Part shown: piece by piece, positions 1 to 8,656 of the stretch
How positions within the stretch are numbered: the stretch's first letter is position 1
Layout: every line of letters starts with the position of its first letter
NCBI RefSeq assembly: GCF_034377145.1
Contig: NZ_CP139707.1
Coordinates: forward strand, 753,001-817,000
DNA from: Sulfitobacter sp. OXR-159
Lineage (GTDB): Bacteria; Pseudomonadota; Alphaproteobacteria; Rhodobacterales; Rhodobacteraceae
Direction: 5' to 3'
Length of the DNA: 64,000 bases
Position numbers and translations under genes: made by a program
The notes under the pieces: model-generated
Database searches by the model: none
What the model saw: only the letters and a program-made list of their open reading frames with translations
Told to the model about the DNA's origin: nothing

Positions 1-655
1 AGAACAGTTCCGAGGTGTCGGCGGCGTGCAGGCCGATCTTGTCGAGGTTGCGGCCGCGCTGGAAACCCTGCGCTCCGTCGGTTTCGACGACAACGAGGGA
101 GACGCCCTTGGACCCTTCCTTGGGGTCGGTTTTGGCGGCGACGATGATCAGATTGGCGTGCTGGCCGTTGGTGATGAAGGTCTTTTGGCCCGAGAGCTTA
201 TAGGCGTTGCCGTCGCGAATTGCCTTGGTTTTGATCCGCTGCACGTCCGATCCGGTAGAGGGTTCGGTCATGGCCAGCGCGCCGACCAACTCGCCCGAGA
301 CCATCTTGGGCAGCCAGCGTTTCTTTTGATCTTCGGTGCCATAGGCGAGGATGTAATGCGCCACGATGCCGGAGTGGATGCCGTGGCCCCACGAGGCGAG
401 GTTGGCGCGGGAGCCTTCGATCAGGATGGCGGCTTCGTGGCCGAAATCACCGCCGGCACCACCATATTCTTCGGGCACCGAGGGGCAGAGCAGGCCGAGT
501 TCACCCGCCTGTGCCCAAGTCTCGCGGTCCATCTGGCCTTGCTTGCGCCATTTCTCGAACTTGGGCGCCCATTCGGCGTTGATGAACTGCGCCGTCATAT
601 CGGCGATCATCTGGTGTTCGTCGGTCATCCAGCTGGATGTTTTGCCTTGCGTCAT
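1..655 (-). CDS. acyl-CoA dehydrogenase, C-terminal part outside window
   Basis: FAD-dependent acyl-CoA dehydrogenase of the FadE type, which would introduce the alpha-beta double bond in acyl-CoA oxidation. The visible 218 residues hold the N-terminal helical domain (EEYGGAGG at about 62-69) and the middle beta domain with the flavin/substrate motif MTEPSTGSD at about 129-137 and FITNGQHAN at about 163-171. The frame stays open to base 1, so the C-terminal helical domain with the catalytic base is cut off by the window edge. The start ATG is preceded by GGGGAGGGG on the coding strand, a good ribosome binding site. It is the last visible gene of a minus-strand operon led by a MerR regulator. 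Substrate chain length cannot be read from the sequence. Confidence 0.9.
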   Translation of the reverse strand, partial: MTQGKTSSWMTDEHQMIADMTAQFINAEWAPKFEKWRKQGQMDRETWAQAGELGLLCPSVPEEYGGAGGDFGHEAAILIEGSRANLASWGHGIHSGIVAHYILAYGTEDQKKRWLPKMVSGELVGALAMTEPSTGSDVQRIKTKAIRDGNAYKLSGQKTFITNGQHANLIIVAAKTDPKEGSKGVSLVVVETDGAQGFQRGRNLDKIGLHAADTSELF

Positions 656-672
656 CCGCCCCTCCCCAGGGT

Positions 673-885
673 TCAGCGTTTGCGGCTTTCCAGTTCGGCG
701 TTGAACAGGCGCAGCCGCGCGGTCAGGTTTTCTTCGTTCATGACCGAGTTGAAATTCTCGAACAGGAACGACAGCGCTTCCCCTTCATCAAGACCTGCAT
801 CCGTGCTGAACTTCTTGAGCCTGCGGTAGCCTTCTTCGGTCATGGCGACGGGGAAGCGGCGGGTCAGGCGGAAGCGTTTGGGCAT
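673..885 (-). CDS. small conserved protein, possible ribbon-helix-helix fold
   Basis: A 70-residue protein of unknown function lying between two acyl-CoA dehydrogenase genes. The ATG at 885 is chosen because GGAGAG lies just upstream; a longer frame reaching 930 begins with low-complexity Pro/Cys sequence and has no ribosome site. The N-terminal strand-like stretch rich in Arg ([13 protein letters not shown]) followed by two predicted helices with acidic faces resembles the layout of CopG/Arc-type ribbon-helix-helix proteins, but that is only a resemblance. Its position suggests a role tied to the acyl-CoA oxidation operon. Confidence 0.65.
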   Translation of the reverse strand: MPKRFRLTRRFPVAMTEEGYRRLKKFSTDAGLDEGEALSFLFENFNSVMNEENLTARLRLFNAELESRKR

Positions 886-935
886 GGTCTCTCCGGGTGT
901 TGGGCAGGGTGGGGGACAGGCCCCCACCACCCGTT

Positions 936-2717
936 TTAGAAGTTTGCGGCCTCCAGCGCCATGACAGTATCCGCGCCCGATTGGATGCGGGTCAGGTGCA
1001 ACGCCGTGGCGGGCAGCTGCCGTGCCATATAGTAGCGCCCTGTGGCCAGCTTCGTCTCATAGAACGTGGCGTCGCCGCTGCCGTTCTTCAATGCTTCTTT
1101 CGCCGCCAGACCCATCTTGGCCCACATCAGGCCAAGGCAGACATGGCCGAACATATGCATGAAGTCGTTGGATCCGGCTAGCGCGTGGTTGGGGTTCTTC
1201 ATGCCGTTCTGCATGAAGTACATGCCCGCCGATTGCAGGTCTTTGCTGGCCGCCTTGAGTGGGTCGAGGAAGGCCGCGTCGAATTCGGCATCTTGGCCCG
1301 CGTTGTCCTTGATGAAGCCTTTGACCAGATCAAAGAACGCCATCACATGTTTGCCGCCGTCTTGGGCCAGTTTGCGGCCCACGAGGTCGAGCGCCTGGAC
1401 GCCGTTGGCACCTTCGTAGATTTGGGCGATGCGGGCGTCGCGGGTGAACTGGGACATGCCCCATTCTTCGATATAGCCGTGGCCGCCGTAGACCTGCTGG
1501 GCCTTCACGGTCATGTCGTAGCCCTGGTCGGTCAGGAAGCCTTTGATGACGGGGGTCAGCAGCGAGACGAGGCCGTCGGCGTCTTTATCCTCGGCGCGGT
1601 GGGCGGCGTCGATCATCGTGGCGCCCCAAAGGATGAAGGCGCGGGCGGCTTCGACAAAGCTTTTTTGGTCCATCAGCGAGCGGCGGATGTCGGGGTGGAC
1701 GATCAGCGGATCGGCGGGCTTTTCAGGGGCCACAGCACCTGTCACGGCGCGGCCCTGCAGGCGGTCGTTGGCGTAGATCACAGCGTTCTGATAGGCGACT
1801 TCGGCCTGTGCCAGACCCTGCATGCCGACGCCGACGCGGGCTTCGTTCATCATGGTGAACATGGCGCGCATGCCCTTGTGCTCGGTCCCCAGCAGATAGC
1901 CGGTGGCACCGTCGTAGTTCATCACGCAGGTGGAGTTGCCGTGGATGCCCATCTTCTCTTCGATGGAGCCGACGGAGACGCCGTTGCGCTCACCCAAAGA
2001 GCCATCTTCGTTCACCATGAACTTGGGCACGATGAAGAGCGACACGCCTTTGATGCCTTCGGGGCCGCCTTCGATCTTGGCGAGCACCAGATGGATGATG
2101 TTGTCGGCCATGTCGTGTTCACCCGACGAGATGAAGATTTTCTGGCCGGAGATTTTGTAGCTGCCGTCATCCTGTGGCGCGGCTTTGGTGCGCATCAGGC
2201 CCAGATCGGTGCCGCAATGCGGCTCGGTCAGGTTCATGGTGCCGGTCCATTCGCAAGAGACCATCTTGGGCAGATAGGTGTCTTTCTGCGCGTCGGTACC
2301 ATGGGCGAGGATCGCCGAGGCCGCGCCGTGGGTCAGGCCCTGATACATGGTGAAGGCTTGGTTCGCGGCGGAGAACATTTCGCCCACGGCGGTGCCGAGG
2401 ACATAGGGCATGTTTTGCCCGCCGTATTCTTCGGGCATATCAAGACCGGTCCAGCCGCCTTCTTTCACCTTTTCAAAGGCTTCTTTGAACCCTTTGGGCG
2501 TATAGACGACGCCGTTCTCCAAGCGGCAGCCTTCTTGGTCACCCACGGCGTTCAGCGGGGCGAGGACTTCGGAGGTCAGCTTGCCTGCTTCTTCAAGAAT
2601 GGCGGAGGTGAAATCAGGCTCCAGCTCATCATAGCCGGGGGTCTTGCTTTCGGTCACTTTCAGCACGTCGTGCAGAACGAATTGCAGGTCTTTGGTGGGG
2701 GCTGTGTAACTGGGCAT
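936..2717 (-). CDS. long-form acyl-CoA dehydrogenase (DmdC-like family)
   Basis: A 593-residue acyl-CoA dehydrogenase of the long family that carries an extra C-terminal domain of about 130 residues beyond the usual fold. [11 protein letters not shown] marks the flavin-contacting loop, [11 protein letters not shown] the middle domain, and [14 protein letters not shown] holds the expected catalytic Glu. Length and N-terminus ([19 protein letters not shown]) match the roseobacter family that includes the 3-methylmercaptopropionyl-CoA dehydrogenases DmdC of dimethylsulfoniopropionate breakdown; ordinary fatty acyl-CoA oxidation is the alternative and sequence reading alone cannot separate them. 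GGAGAG precedes the ATG. It lies 69 bases after the MerR gene and is followed by the 70-residue protein and a second acyl-CoA dehydrogenase, so it is probably co-transcribed with them. Confidence 0.88.
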   Translation of the reverse strand: MPSYTAPTKDLQFVLHDVLKVTESKTPGYDELEPDFTSAILEEAGKLTSEVLAPLNAVGDQEGCRLENGVVYTPKGFKEAFEKVKEGGWTGLDMPEEYGGQNMPYVLGTAVGEMFSAANQAFTMYQGLTHGAASAILAHGTDAQKDTYLPKMVSCEWTGTMNLTEPHCGTDLGLMRTKAAPQDDGSYKISGQKIFISSGEHDMADNIIHLVLAKIEGGPEGIKGVSLFIVPKFMVNEDGSLGERNGVSVGSIEEKMGIHGNSTCVMNYDGATGYLLGTEHKGMRAMFTMMNEARVGVGMQGLAQAEVAYQNAVIYANDRLQGRAVTGAVAPEKPADPLIVHPDIRRSLMDQKSFVEAARAFILWGATMIDAAHRAEDKDADGLVSLLTPVIKGFLTDQGYDMTVKAQQVYGGHGYIEEWGMSQFTRDARIAQIYEGANGVQALDLVGRKLAQDGGKHVMAFFDLVKGFIKDNAGQDAEFDAAFLDPLKAASKDLQSAGMYFMQNGMKNPNHALAGSNDFMHMFGHVCLGLMWAKMGLAAKEALKNGSGDATFYETKLATGRYYMARQLPATALHLTRIQSGADTVMALEAANF

Positions 2718-2786
2718 CTTTGCTCTCCGGGTCGTCTTTTTATGGATGTGGGTGCGGGCCTTGCCGCCGGGGTTATTCGGCTGCGT

Positions 2787-3188
2787 TTATTCAGCGGCGC
2801 GGCGGGGTTGGTTCATGGAGGAGATCATCTTTTCCCCCCATTTTAACTGGTCTTTAAGGTCTTCGATTGCTTCATTCAGCTCTTCGCGGCGCGATTCGAG
2901 GTCGGCCAGACGGGCGCGGGCGATTTCATAGGCTGCGGCGATTTGCGTCTGCTGCTGGTCGCCCATGTGATAGAGGTCGAGCAACTGACGGATCTCTTCG
3001 AGGCTGAAACCAAAGCGTTTGCCGCGCAGGATCAGCTTGAGCCGGGCACGGTCGCTTTTGGTAAAAAGGCGTTTTTGGCCCTCGCGCAACGGAAAGAGCA
3101 GCTCTTTCGCTTCGTAGAACCGCAGGGTCCGCGGGGTCACTTCAAAAGCGTCGCACATCTGGCGAATGGTCAGCGTGTCGGCGGTCAT
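2787..3188 (-). CDS. MerR-family regulator of acyl-CoA oxidation operon
   Basis: A 133-residue MerR-type DNA-binding regulator. The N-terminal winged helix has the signature TIRQMCDAFEVTPRTLRFYE at about residues 6-25, followed by the second helix-turn-helix part (KLILRGKRFGFSLEEIRQLL) and a C-terminal coiled coil of about 45 residues for dimer formation. There are no conserved Cys residues, so it is not a metal sensor. The start at 3188 follows GAAGAG; a longer frame to 3248 has no ribosome site. It leads the operon with the two acyl-CoA dehydrogenases, and a LiuR-like operator sits about 70 bases upstream of its start, suggesting autoregulation. A ligand such as an acyl-CoA is inferred from this context. 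Confidence 0.85.
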   Translation of the reverse strand: MTADTLTIRQMCDAFEVTPRTLRFYEAKELLFPLREGQKRLFTKSDRARLKLILRGKRFGFSLEEIRQLLDLYHMGDQQQTQIAAAYEIARARLADLESRREELNEAIEDLKDQLKWGEKMISSMNQPRRAAE

Positions 3189-3254
3189 CTCTTCACTCTC
3201 CAATCGTCGTTTCGAGACTTCAGTTGGGGGCTGACCTTGCTGATACAACGGGAG

Positions 3255-3270
3255 TTGACGTTGACGTAAG
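3255..3270. promoter_or_regulatory. LiuR-like MerR operator
   Basis: The 16-mer TTGACGTTGACGTAAG closely resembles the TTTACGTTTACGTAAA-type sites known for LiuR-like MerR regulators of branched-chain and fatty acid oxidation. It has imperfect dyad symmetry (CTTACGT / ACGTCAA read on the minus strand) and lies in the 182-base divergent region between the MerR gene and the LuxR-type gene. A binding site for the neighbouring MerR protein is inferred. Confidence 0.5.
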
Positions 3271-3370
3271 CGATACGTTGCGTCACTTTATACGCGGGGG
3301 ATTTCCTGTAGGTTGGGACAGGCGGGGCGCCCCCGCCCCCGATGGGCTTGGGCATCAAAGTGGGTAGGAG

Positions 3371-4138
3371 ATGGCAAACCTCGATCAAAACGGGCCGAAA
3401 ACGCTGGACGAACTGGTCCACTGCGCGCAGAACGCCACCTCCGCTGCGGGTATTTTGGCCTGTGGTCTAGGCTATTATCAAGGGCTTGGGATTGATCTGG
3501 TCAGCTATCACGGGGACAGCCCCGGCGCGCCTGCGATCCTCTATAAGTTCAACGGCAACGGCAACGGCGCGGAGGGGCCGCAGTGGCATTCGCAATTTCT
3601 GGATGTAGAGAAGCTGCGCGAAAGCCCTGTCGAAGCGCTGGCCCGACAACAGGTGATGCCGCTGTACTGGTCGGATGTGGCGGGCGCGGCGCGGCTGACC
3701 CCTGCGGAAAGCGTCTATATGAAGGGGTTCATGCGGCGCTACCCGAATGACGGCATCTCCCTCAAAGTGCATGGCCCGGGCGGGGATTCCGCCGTTGTGG
3801 GGCTGGGGTTTGCCGCCAAACAGGCGCGTCTGTCGCCGGGGGCCTTGTACAAACTTCTCAGCGCGGCCCAAATCGCGCATCTGCGCTATTGCGCCTTGGC
3901 CGAAAGCCAATCGGCACGCGATTTCGGCCTTTCTCCGCGCGAAGTTGAGGTGCTGGAGTGGATCGCCACCGGCAAGAGCAACAGCGTCATTGCCGAAATA
4001 CTGGGGATTTCGCCTCATACGGTCGATACGATCGTGCGGCGGATCTTCTCCAAGCTTGATGTGAACGACCGCACCACCGCCGCCATCCGGGGCTTGGGCG
4101 CGGGGCTGCTGCGCCGTCCGAAGGAAGGCCCGCCCTAG
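3371..4138 (+). CDS. LuxR-family solo regulator with autoinducer-like domain
   Basis: A 255-residue transcription regulator with an N-terminal domain of about 170 residues that looks like the autoinducer-binding fold and a C-terminal GerE/LuxR helix-turn-helix (LSPREVEVLEWIATGKSN followed by IAEILGISPHTV at about 190-225). No LuxI-type synthase is in the window, so it is a solo receptor. In the ligand domain the Trp before the loop (QWHSQF) and the YWSDV Trp can be aligned with known receptors, but the Asp-Pro pair that contacts the acyl-homoserine lactone amide reads Ser-Pro (RESPVEAL), so the natural ligand may not be a standard lactone. The only possible ATG has GGAG almost touching it, which is a poor spacing. 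It is divergent from the MerR operon. Confidence 0.82.
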   Translation: MANLDQNGPKTLDELVHCAQNATSAAGILACGLGYYQGLGIDLVSYHGDSPGAPAILYKFNGNGNGAEGPQWHSQFLDVEKLRESPVEALARQQVMPLYWSDVAGAARLTPAESVYMKGFMRRYPNDGISLKVHGPGGDSAVVGLGFAAKQARLSPGALYKLLSAAQIAHLRYCALAESQSARDFGLSPREVEVLEWIATGKSNSVIAEILGISPHTVDTIVRRIFSKLDVNDRTTAAIRGLGAGLLRRPKEGPP

Positions 4139-4238
4139 GCGGTATGCTGACCCCGCGTCATTGTCGCGTGACTGCGTGACATGACCCTGCGTCGGACCGG
4201 CTGTAGGTGCGGGTCCTTCACCCAAAGAGGTTCGAAGC

Positions 4239-4463
4239 ATGTCACAAAAACAAGAACAGACAGGGAATGGGGCTGGCAACGGTTCCGATGCGCAGACGCG
4301 CCTACGCGTGGTCGCGGATTTGAAAGCCGCTTCCGAAACCATCGAGAACAGCGCATTCGATCTGGCGGGCGATGCGAGCCCCGATGTGGTTTCAGACCTC
4401 ATCCGCATCACCGCGGATTTGCAGATGCTGATCGCGCAGTTGTCGCAGCCCGGCAGCCGCTGA
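4239..4463 (+). CDS. small hypothetical protein
   Basis: A 74-residue polar protein with no family I recognise. The first 20 residues are rich in Gln, Gly and Asn and look disordered; residues 21-70 would form two amphipathic helices (VVADLKAASETIEN and VVSDLIRITADLQMLIAQL). AGAGG lies nine bases before the ATG, supporting it as a real gene. It follows the LuxR-type gene in the same direction after 100 bases and ends nine bases before the convergent MerR gene. Confidence 0.55.
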   Translation: MSQKQEQTGNGAGNGSDAQTRLRVVADLKAASETIENSAFDLAGDASPDVVSDLIRITADLQMLIAQLSQPGSR

Positions 4464-4472
4464 GGCTGCAGG

Positions 4473-4853
4473 TCAGCCCTCTTTCGAAGCGATTGCCGCG
4501 GCGGTGTCGTCGCGCAGCTTTTGCAGTTCCGCCATGGCTTCGTCCAACTGGCGGCGCTGCTCGGCCAGTTCTTCTAGCTGACCATCTGCCATGGTGACCC
4601 ACGTGCGCATCTGCGCCTCGGTCCCCTCTTTTTCATAGATCAACAGCCACTGCCGGATGTCTTCCAGCGCAAAGCCGAACTTGCGGCCGCGCAGGATCAG
4701 CTTCATCCGGGCGCGTTCGCGCGGGCCATAGAACCGAGAGCGCCCCTCGCGTTGCGGTTGCAGCAATTCGATATACTCGTAATAGCGCAACGTCCGTGGC
4801 GTCACGTCAAATGCCGCGCACATCTCTTTGAATGTCAGGCGTTCATCGTCCAA
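4473..4853 (-). CDS. MerR-family transcriptional regulator, probable TTG start
   Basis: A second MerR-type regulator, clearly paralogous to the one at 2787-3188: both have the pattern MCxAFxVTPRTLRxYE and LILRGRKFGFALEDIRQW. The C-terminal 55 residues form a Gln/Glu-rich coiled coil. There is no metal-binding Cys. The best start is TTG at 4853, seven bases after AAGGGAG; this gives 126 residues beginning MDDERLTFKEM. An in-frame ATG much further upstream (5006) would add unrelated sequence overlapping the neighbouring promoter. It is divergent from the two thioesterase genes and the MATE exporter, which it may control. Confidence 0.8.
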   Translation of the reverse strand: MDDERLTFKEMCAAFDVTPRTLRYYEYIELLQPQREGRSRFYGPRERARMKLILRGRKFGFALEDIRQWLLIYEKEGTEAQMRTWVTMADGQLEELAEQRRQLDEAMAELQKLRDDTAAAIASKEG

Positions 4854-4971
4854 AGCATCTACTCCCTTCAGGCAAACTATGGTCACGCGCGGGGATGCGC
4901 AACAGGTGGTCTTGCCCTTTCGCCATCCCCCCATGATAAAGGTCAAAACCAGACGCAAAGGGGTGGGCTGC

Positions 4972-5394
4972 ATGTCAGACAAGTTGAAAATGGCGCGACA
5001 GTTCATTCAGGCGCTGCCCCATTCCATGGCGCTCGGGATGGAGTTGCAGGAGTTGGGCGATGGCTCTGCCGTGATCACCATGCCCTATGATGACAAACTG
5101 GTGGGCGACCCCAAAACCGGGGTGATCAGCGGCGGGGCGGTCTCGGCCCTGATGGATACTTGCTGTGGCGCGGCGGTGATGAGCCACCCCAGCAATCCCT
5201 CGGCCACCGCCACCATGGATCTGCGGATCGAATACCTGCGCGCCGCCACGCCGGGCCAGACGATCACCACCCGCGCGACCTGCTATCACGTGACCCGCTC
5301 GGTCGCCTTTGTGCGCGCCACGGCGACGGATGAGGATGCCGAGAACCTTGTCGCCACTGCCACCGGAACCTTCACCGTGGAGGGCCACAAATGA
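4972..5394 (+). CDS. PaaI-type hotdog thioesterase
   Basis: A 140-residue hotdog-fold protein of the PaaI/YdiI acyl-CoA thioesterase family. The signature GVISGGAVSALMDTCCGAAV at about residues 44-63 carries the central hotdog helix; TMDLRIEYLRAATPGQTITTRA follows as the next strands. The family hydrolyses acyl- or aryl-CoA thioesters as cytoplasmic dimers or tetramers. The start at 4972 fits the family length; a frame from 4933 would add 13 residues. Its TGA overlaps the ATG of the next gene by four bases, so the two are translationally coupled. The substrate is not readable. Confidence 0.8.
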   Translation: MSDKLKMARQFIQALPHSMALGMELQELGDGSAVITMPYDDKLVGDPKTGVISGGAVSALMDTCCGAAVMSHPSNPSATATMDLRIEYLRAATPGQTITTRATCYHVTRSVAFVRATATDEDAENLVATATGTFTVEGHK

Positions 5395-5903
5395 CCAAAC
5401 ATCGCAAGCCAGAGCCGGTTCAGGTGATCAAGCAACGCCGCGACGGGGTGCTGCGCGCCATGGTCGAAGGTGTGCCCTATATCCGCTTTCTGGGCATCGA
5501 GTTTGAGCGCCGTGGGGATGAGCTGACAGGCATCATGCCCTTTTCCGAACAGTTGATCGGCAACCCGATCCTGCCTGCGTTGCATGGCGGGGCAACGGCG
5601 GCCTTCTTGGAGGTGACCGCGATCATCACCCTAAGCTGGGGGCTGATCTGGGAGGACATGGAAAGCGGCGCGCTTGATCTGGACAATCTGGATGCCGATC
5701 ATTTGCCCCGGCTGCCCAAAACGATCGATTTCACCGTGGATTACCTGCGCTCCGGTCTGCCGCGCGATGCCTATGCACGGGCGCGGATCAACCGGTCGGG
5801 GCGGCGCTATGCCTCTGTTCATGTTGAGGCGTGGCAGGACAACCGCAGCCGCATTTTCGCTCAGGCCACGGGCCATTTCCTGATGCCGCAGCGGCGTGGC
5901 TGA
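5391..5903 (+). CDS. PaaI-type hotdog thioesterase, second of a pair
   Basis: A 170-residue hotdog thioesterase that differs from its upstream partner: it has a longer N-terminus and an insert of about 20 residues between the central helix and the next strand. The core motif is NPILPALHGGATAAFLEVTA at about 58-77 and TIDFTVDYLRSGLPRDAYARA at about 110-130. It begins inside the stop codon of the preceding thioesterase (ATGA) and its end overlaps the start of the MATE gene by eight bases, so the three genes form one tight operon. Possibly the two proteins act as a hetero-oligomer, which is inference from the coupling. Confidence 0.8.
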   Translation: MTKHRKPEPVQVIKQRRDGVLRAMVEGVPYIRFLGIEFERRGDELTGIMPFSEQLIGNPILPALHGGATAAFLEVTAIITLSWGLIWEDMESGALDLDNLDADHLPRLPKTIDFTVDYLRSGLPRDAYARARINRSGRRYASVHVEAWQDNRSRIFAQATGHFLMPQRRG

Positions 5904-7278
5904 CCTTAAAGCCGAAGCCGAGCCGCTCAGCGAGGCAGAGGTGCGCGCGGTTAAGCGTGGCACGCTGGTGGCGCGCGATGTGGTGACCCATCGCCGCGTG
6001 CTTAAGATCGCCGTTCCCATTGTCATTTCCAACGCCACCGTGCCGATCCTCGGCGCGGTCGATACCGGCGTGGTCGGGCAGATGGGGGCCGCGGCACCCA
6101 TCGGCGCGGTGGGGCTGGGGGCGATCATCCTGTCGGCGCTTTACTGGATTTTTGGCTTTCTGCGGATGGGCACCGTTGGCCTGGCCGCGCAGGCGGCGGG
6201 CAATGGCGAAGAGGGCGAGGTCGCGGCGCTGCTGACACGCGGGCTGCTGATCGGCGCGGGCGCCGGACTGGCGCTGATGGCGCTGCAACTGCCGCTCTTT
6301 TGGGCGTCGTTTCAACTCGCCCCCGGATCACCGGAGGTGGAGGGGCTGGCGCGGCAATATATGGCGATCCGCATCTGGTCCGCGCCTGCTGCCATCTCGA
6401 TCTATGCGATCACCGGCTGGCTCATCGCGCAGGAGCGCAGCCGTGCGGTGCTGGTACTGCAGGTCTGGATGAACGGGCTGAACATTCTGCTGGACCTGTG
6501 GTTCGTGCTGGGCCTTGGCTGGGGTGTCGAGGGCGTGGCGATTGCCACCTTCCTCGCGGAATGGAGCGGGGCGGCCTTGGGGCTGTGGTTCTGCCGTGCC
6601 GCCTTTGCGCAACCTGCCTGGCGCGATTGGGTGCAGGTCTTTGACGGACCGCGCTGGACGCGCATGATGCGGGTGAATACCGACATCCTGATCCGCTCAC
6701 TGCTGTTGCAGGCGATCTTTGTCTCCTTCCTCTTCATGGGGTCGGGCTTGGGGGATGTGACGCTGGCGGCCAATCAGGTGCTGCTGCAATTCCTGATGAT
6801 CACCTCCTACGGGCTGGACGGTTTCGCCTTTGCCGCCGAGGCGATCATTGGCCGGGCCTGCGGCGCGGGGCAGCGTGATGTCCTGCGGCGCGGGGCGGTG
6901 CTGACCTCCGCTTGGGCGCTGCTGGTCAGCTTGGCGCTGGCGCTGGTCTTTGCCGTTTCGGGTGGGGGGATCATTGATCTGATGGCCAAGGCGCCACAGG
7001 TGCAAGACCTTGCGCGGGTCTATTTGCCCTATATGGTTGCGGCCCCGATCTTGGGCTGCGCGGCCTATATGCTGGATGGAATTTTTATCGGGGCCACCCG
7101 GTCGCGCGATATGCGCAATATGATGCTGGTGTCGTTCCTGTTCTATGTCGCCGTGGCGCTGCTGCTGGTGCCAAGTATGGGCAATCACGGGCTGTGGATT
7201 TCGCTCTTGGTGTCCTTCGTGGTGCGGGGCATCACACTCGGGCTGCGCTATCCGGCACTGGAACGCGCGGCGGGCTAG
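5896..7278 (+). CDS. MATE-family efflux transporter (DinF-like)
   Basis: A 460-residue inner membrane protein with about twelve hydrophobic segments in two similar halves, typical for MATE cation antiporters that export drugs or metabolites. The N-terminal half has the conserved stretch VPIVISNATVPILGAVDTGVVG, in which the Asp lies in the first membrane helix region. GTG at 5896 is the likely start, inside the preceding thioesterase gene; the first 30 residues are polar and cytoplasmic, and a slightly later GTG could also be used. Co-transcription with two thioesterases suggests release of an acid formed from a CoA ester, but that is inference. Its stop overlaps the convergent arsC-like gene by four bases. 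Confidence 0.87.
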   Translation: MADLKAEAEPLSEAEVRAVKRGTLVARDVVTHRRVLKIAVPIVISNATVPILGAVDTGVVGQMGAAAPIGAVGLGAIILSALYWIFGFLRMGTVGLAAQAAGNGEEGEVAALLTRGLLIGAGAGLALMALQLPLFWASFQLAPGSPEVEGLARQYMAIRIWSAPAAISIYAITGWLIAQERSRAVLVLQVWMNGLNILLDLWFVLGLGWGVEGVAIATFLAEWSGAALGLWFCRAAFAQPAWRDWVQVFDGPRWTRMMRVNTDILIRSLLLQAIFVSFLFMGSGLGDVTLAANQVLLQFLMITSYGLDGFAFAAEAIIGRACGAGQRDVLRRGAVLTSAWALLVSLALALVFAVSGGGIIDLMAKAPQVQDLARVYLPYMVAAPILGCAAYMLDGIFIGATRSRDMRNMMLVSFLFYVAVALLLVPSMGNHGLWISLLVSFVVRGITLGLRYPALERAAG

Positions 7279-7622
7279 AGCAGCCTTTGCACCGCTTCCG
7301 GCGGTCGCCCGATCACGGCGCCGCTTTGGCCAAAGGCGATGGGGCGTTCGATCAGGATTGGATGGGCGGCCATGGCGTCGATCAGCGTCTCTTCGGGGCT
7401 GTCCTTGGTCAGACCCATCTCTTTGAACACCTTCTCGCCAGTCCGCATCATCTCAATCGCGCGGAGGCCAAGAGCGTCGCGGGCGGCGATGATCTCATCC
7501 CGCGTCGGGGCGTCTTCGAGGTAATGCCGGAGGCTCACGTCCACGCCCGCCTCTTCGATCAAGGCCAGCGCCTGCCGCGATTTCGAACAGCGCGGATTGT
7601 GCCACAGGGTGATCAAAGCCAA
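7275..7622 (-). CDS. arsC: ArsC-family arsenate reductase, glutaredoxin-dependent type
   Basis: A 115-residue ArsC/Spx-fold protein. The N-terminal motif [14 protein letters not shown] places the catalytic Cys at residue 12, as in the glutaredoxin-dependent arsenate reductases, and [11 protein letters not shown] and LIERPIAF follow in the family order. There is no arsenic operon around it; it overlaps pyrD by ten bases and is probably co-transcribed with it, as is common for housekeeping YffB/ArsC-like proteins whose activity on arsenate is not certain. Confidence 0.82.
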   Translation of the reverse strand: MALITLWHNPRCSKSRQALALIEEAGVDVSLRHYLEDAPTRDEIIAARDALGLRAIEMMRTGEKVFKEMGLTKDSPEETLIDAMAAHPILIERPIAFGQSGAVIGRPPEAVQRLL

Positions 7623-8656
7623 TCCTCGCGTTTGCTGCCCACGGCCTCGGCCACGGTGGCGAAACCATCGCGCGCCAAAAGCGCATCAAGCTCCGTGGTG
7701 ATCTCGCGCACCAGTCCAAGACCGCCAAAGACTAGCGCGGTGTAGAGTTGCAACGCCGAGGCACCGGCGCAGATCTTGGCATAGGCGGTCTGCGCATCCG
7801 ACACCCCGCCAACGCCGATCAACGGAATATCCGTTAGCCCCGCCAGCCGCGCCAAGACGCGAGTCGACCGCTCAAACAGCGGCGCACCTGAGAGGCCGCC
7901 CGCCTCAGCCGCATGGGCGCTGGCAAGACCCGTCCGGTCGAGCGTGGTATTGGTCGCAATGATGGCAGCGACGCCTGAATTTTGAGCAACCTCGGCCATA
8001 TCCTCAATCTCGGCTTCGCTGAGATCGGGGGCGATTTTCAGGAAAACGGGCGTGGCACCGCGCACGTCCATCACCCCTTCGAGCAGGGCGGAAAGCGCCG
8101 CCTTGCCCTGAAGATCGCGCAGCTTCTCGGTGTTGGGGGAGGAAACGTTGACCGTCGCGAAATCGACGTGATTGCGCGCGGCGGTCATCACCCGGGCAAA
8201 GTCGGCAGCGCGGTCTGGGCTGGTCTTGTTCGCACCAAGGTTCAGCCCCACCGGCACACCGGCGCCGCGGCGCGAAAGCCGGGCGCAGATCGCCTCCATC
8301 CCCTCGTTGTTAAAGCCGAAGCGGTTGATCGCGGCGCGGTCTTCGGTCAGGCGAAACAGACGCGGGCGCGGGTTGCCGGGCTGGGGCAGGGGCGTGGCGG
8401 CGCCCACTTCGATAAAGCCGAAACCGGCGCGGGAAAGCGGGGCGACCGCGGTCGCGTTCTTGTCAAAACCCGCGGCCAGCCCGACGGGGTTCGGCAGATC
8501 CAGCCCAGCAACCGTTGTGTGTAAGCGTGCAGAGGTCTGCGGCCCGGGGGCCGGGGCCAAACCCGCCCGCAAAGCCCGGATCGCCAGCCCATGCGCCGCT
8601 TCGGGGTCAATCCGGTGCAGCGCGTTAAGGCCCATTTTTTCGATCACCGGCATCAT
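7613..8656 (-). CDS. pyrD: dihydroorotate dehydrogenase (quinone), class 2
   Basis: A 347-residue FMN enzyme that oxidises dihydroorotate to orotate in pyrimidine synthesis and passes electrons to the quinone pool. Class 2 features are the N-terminal membrane-associating helices ([20 protein letters not shown]), [14 protein letters not shown] at about 55-68, [20 protein letters not shown] with the catalytic Ser region, and the phosphate-binding [16 protein letters not shown] near the end. The start codon overlaps the stop of the DUF952 gene by four bases, giving the operon DUF952-pyrD-arsC. Confidence 0.95.
   Translation of the reverse strand: MMPVIEKMGLNALHRIDPEAAHGLAIRALRAGLAPAPGPQTSARLHTTVAGLDLPNPVGLAAGFDKNATAVAPLSRAGFGFIEVGAATPLPQPGNPRPRLFRLTEDRAAINRFGFNNEGMEAICARLSRRGAGVPVGLNLGANKTSPDRAADFARVMTAARNHVDFATVNVSSPNTEKLRDLQGKAALSALLEGVMDVRGATPVFLKIAPDLSEAEIEDMAEVAQNSGVAAIIATNTTLDRTGLASAHAAEAGGLSGAPLFERSTRVLARLAGLTDIPLIGVGGVSDAQTAYAKICAGASALQLYTALVFGGLGLVREITTELDALLARDGFATVAEAVGSKREDWL

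Noticed and set aside
1185..2846. Long plus-strand open frame (553 codons) opposite the acyl-CoA dehydrogenase gene
   Set aside because: It is the mirror frame of a clear enzyme gene; its translation is His/Gly/Asp-rich without family motifs, as GC-rich antisense frames are.
7275..7622. Arsenic resistance locus
   Set aside because: Only a single ArsC-like gene is present, coupled to pyrD; no arsR, arsB/acr3 or arsH is near.
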